Below, in pieces: positions 29,989-30,985 of a stretch of DNA of 30,985 bases. Positions within the stretch are counted from its first letter, which is position 1. The number at the start of each line of letters is the position of its first letter. The notes below the pieces were generated by a model. The model saw only the letters and a program-made list of their open reading frames with translations. It was not told the DNA's origin and searched no databases. The translations under genes were made by a program, and so were the position numbers. This stretch comes from Faecalibacterium sp. CAG:1138 (GTDB taxonomy: Bacteria; Bacillota; Clostridia; Christensenellales; CAG-917), in assembly GCA_000434675.1 (NCBI GenBank), contig HF988640.1, forward strand, positions 165,502 through 196,486, given 5' to 3'.

Positions 29989-30985
29989 TCAGTTGGCGTC
30001 GGATAGCAGAACCGTTGCGACTGCGGCAATCGCTTCGCCGTCGCCAATGTCGCCGACTTTTTCGTTCGTCGTTACGGATATGCCGATCTGAAGCGGATCG
30101 ATATGCGCAATTTCTGCCACTTTATCTTTCATTTCGTCCACGTAAGGTGCCAGTTTTGGTTTTTCGGCGATAATGGCTATGCTTGCGTTGACGAGGCGCA
30201 GACCTTTTTCGTAAACGGTTCTCAGCACCTCGAGAAGAAGTTTTGCGCTGTCCGCGCCCTCGTATTTTTCGTCGTCTGCGGGGAAGAAATGACCTATGTC
30301 CGGAAGACCTGCCGCCGAAAGAACGGCGTCCATGAGCGCGTGCAGAGGAGCATCGGCGTCGCTGTGTCCCGAAAGACCTTTTTCAAACGGGATTTCCACT
30401 CCGCAAAGCAGGAGCTTTCGGCCTTCTGCGAGACGGTGAACGTCGTACCCCGTGCCTGCGCGGAAAGTCGGAACGTCGGAAGGATAGGTGATTTTTACGT
30501 TTTTCGGATCGCCCTCGGTGAGGGTTACGTTGCCGTATTCGAGGTGGTACAAAGCGGCGTCGTCGGTGGCGATTCGGCCGTGCGAATAGGCGTTTTTAAG
30601 CTTTTCGGTCAAAAAGCCCTGAGGCGTCTGGACGGCGCGGACGATGCTTCTGTCCACGGGTTTGCCGTCGCATCTTGCTAAGCTGTCCGAAAGAGGGACT
30701 GCCGGCACGCCGGTTCCTGTTTCTTCCACGGCGCACATAACGTCGGTGATGACTTTCGGGGAAACGTAGGGCCTTGCTCCGTCGTGCACGAGAACGTATT
30801 TTGAGGAGCAGAGCGCCAAAGCGGCTTTTACGCTTTCGGTGCGGTTTTTGCCGCCGGCAACTATTTTCAGTCTGCCGTCGAAGCCGTCAAAAAGCTTTTG
30901 AAATTCTTCCGTCCTCTCCGGCGCGACGACGAGATATATCGTCGCCACGTTTTCGAAACGGGTGAAAGGAAGAACCGCCGATTGC
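29989..30985 (-). CDS. ispDF: Bifunctional IspD-IspF, 5' end outside the window
   Basis: This protein supplies two steps of the MEP isoprenoid pathway: CDP-ME synthesis from MEP and CTP (IspD), and MEcPP formation (IspF). About 332 codons are visible and the frame stays open to the right edge, so the IspD start and its glycine-rich CTP loop are missing. IspD landmarks are VVAPER, VHDGARPYVS, RAVQTPQGF and TDDAALYHLEYG. The IspF part begins near 30450 with GTGYDVHRL and has the zinc-site and core segments HSDADAPLHALMDAVLSAAGLPDIGHFFP and SVTTNEKVGDIG. The fused form is known from several bacterial groups, including some Clostridia. An internal GTG at 30948 is not the true start because family-like sequence continues upstream of it. 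Confidence 0.95.
   Translation of the reverse strand, partial: QSAVLPFTRFENVATIYLVVAPERTEEFQKLFDGFDGRLKIVAGGKNRTESVKAALALCSSKYVLVHDGARPYVSPKVITDVMCAVEETGTGVPAVPLSDSLARCDGKPVDRSIVRAVQTPQGFLTEKLKNAYSHGRIATDDAALYHLEYGNVTLTEGDPKNVKITYPSDVPTFRAGTGYDVHRLAEGRKLLLCGVEIPFEKGLSGHSDADAPLHALMDAVLSAAGLPDIGHFFPADDEKYEGADSAKLLLEVLRTVYEKGLRLVNASIAIIAEKPKLAPYVDEMKDKVAEIAHIDPLQIGISVTTNEKVGDIGDGEAIAAVATVLLSDAN

Noticed and set aside
29910..30047. Upstream extension of the 264-residue protein (310-codon version)
   Set aside because: It would cross the ispDF terminator and overlap ispDF. The internal ATG at 29909 has a good GGAGG site.

Overview
The window looks like chromosomal DNA from an uncultured, endospore-forming-lineage Clostridia bacterium (Firmicutes). 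The evidence is the pair spmA/spmB (spore maturation), the order metG-tatD-radical SAM-rsmA (close to the Bacillus/Clostridium metS-tatD-ksgA neighbourhood), a fused IspD-IspF, a YdjI/YdjG-like SPFH plus zinc-ribbon pair, strong AGGAGG-type ribosome sites, and U-tailed hairpin terminators. A placement near Christensenellales/Borkfalkia-like gut Clostridia is only a guess from style. By eye, base composition is near 50% GC. No tRNA, rRNA, CRISPR array, insertion sequence or phage gene was seen.

Layout. (1) 1-340, minus: 5' part of an unrecognised membrane protein gene that runs off the left edge. (2) 341-854: non-coding stretch whose right end carries a sigma-A-like promoter and a structured leader. 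(3) 855-20045, plus: one enormous gene encoding a 6,396-residue predicted lipoprotein. It fills nearly two thirds of the window and ends at a strong terminator. After the lipobox come about 15 diverged copies of an amphipathic beta-rich module (about 240-420 residues each). They are separated by short Ala/Ser/Thr/Asp/Gly linkers and followed by about 1,500 residues of Ig-like (Big_4-like) repeats. (4) 20101-22580, plus: an apparent operon with its own promoter and terminator, encoding an SPFH protein with a C-terminal double zinc ribbon, a TFIIB-type zinc-ribbon membrane protein, and a small DUF1858-type redox-disulfide protein. (5) 22634-23782, plus: an AI-2E family permease, overlapping tail to tail with spmB. 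(6) 23726-24777, minus: spmA-spmB. (7) 24830-24864: a divergent promoter region with a perfect inverted repeat. (8) 24899-29053, plus: metG-tatD-TatD-linked radical SAM-rsmA, each pair overlapping by ATGA, then a bidirectional terminator. (9) 29115-30985, minus: an unrecognised 264-residue protein and ispDF, which is cut by the right edge.

How it fits together. The right half is mostly housekeeping (Met-tRNA charging, 16S rRNA dimethylation, isoprenoid precursors, spore cortex maturation) and membrane-envelope maintenance. The striking object is the giant lipoprotein. It is anchored to the outer face of the cytoplasmic membrane, transcribed alone, and built as a long string of similar hydrophobic beta modules ending in an Ig-like stalk. 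Its function is unknown. A long hydrophobic groove or a surface fibre are both possible, and structure prediction would separate them. The gene so rarely uses TTA, CTA and TCA codons that very long antisense reading frames appear. I regard these as artefacts.
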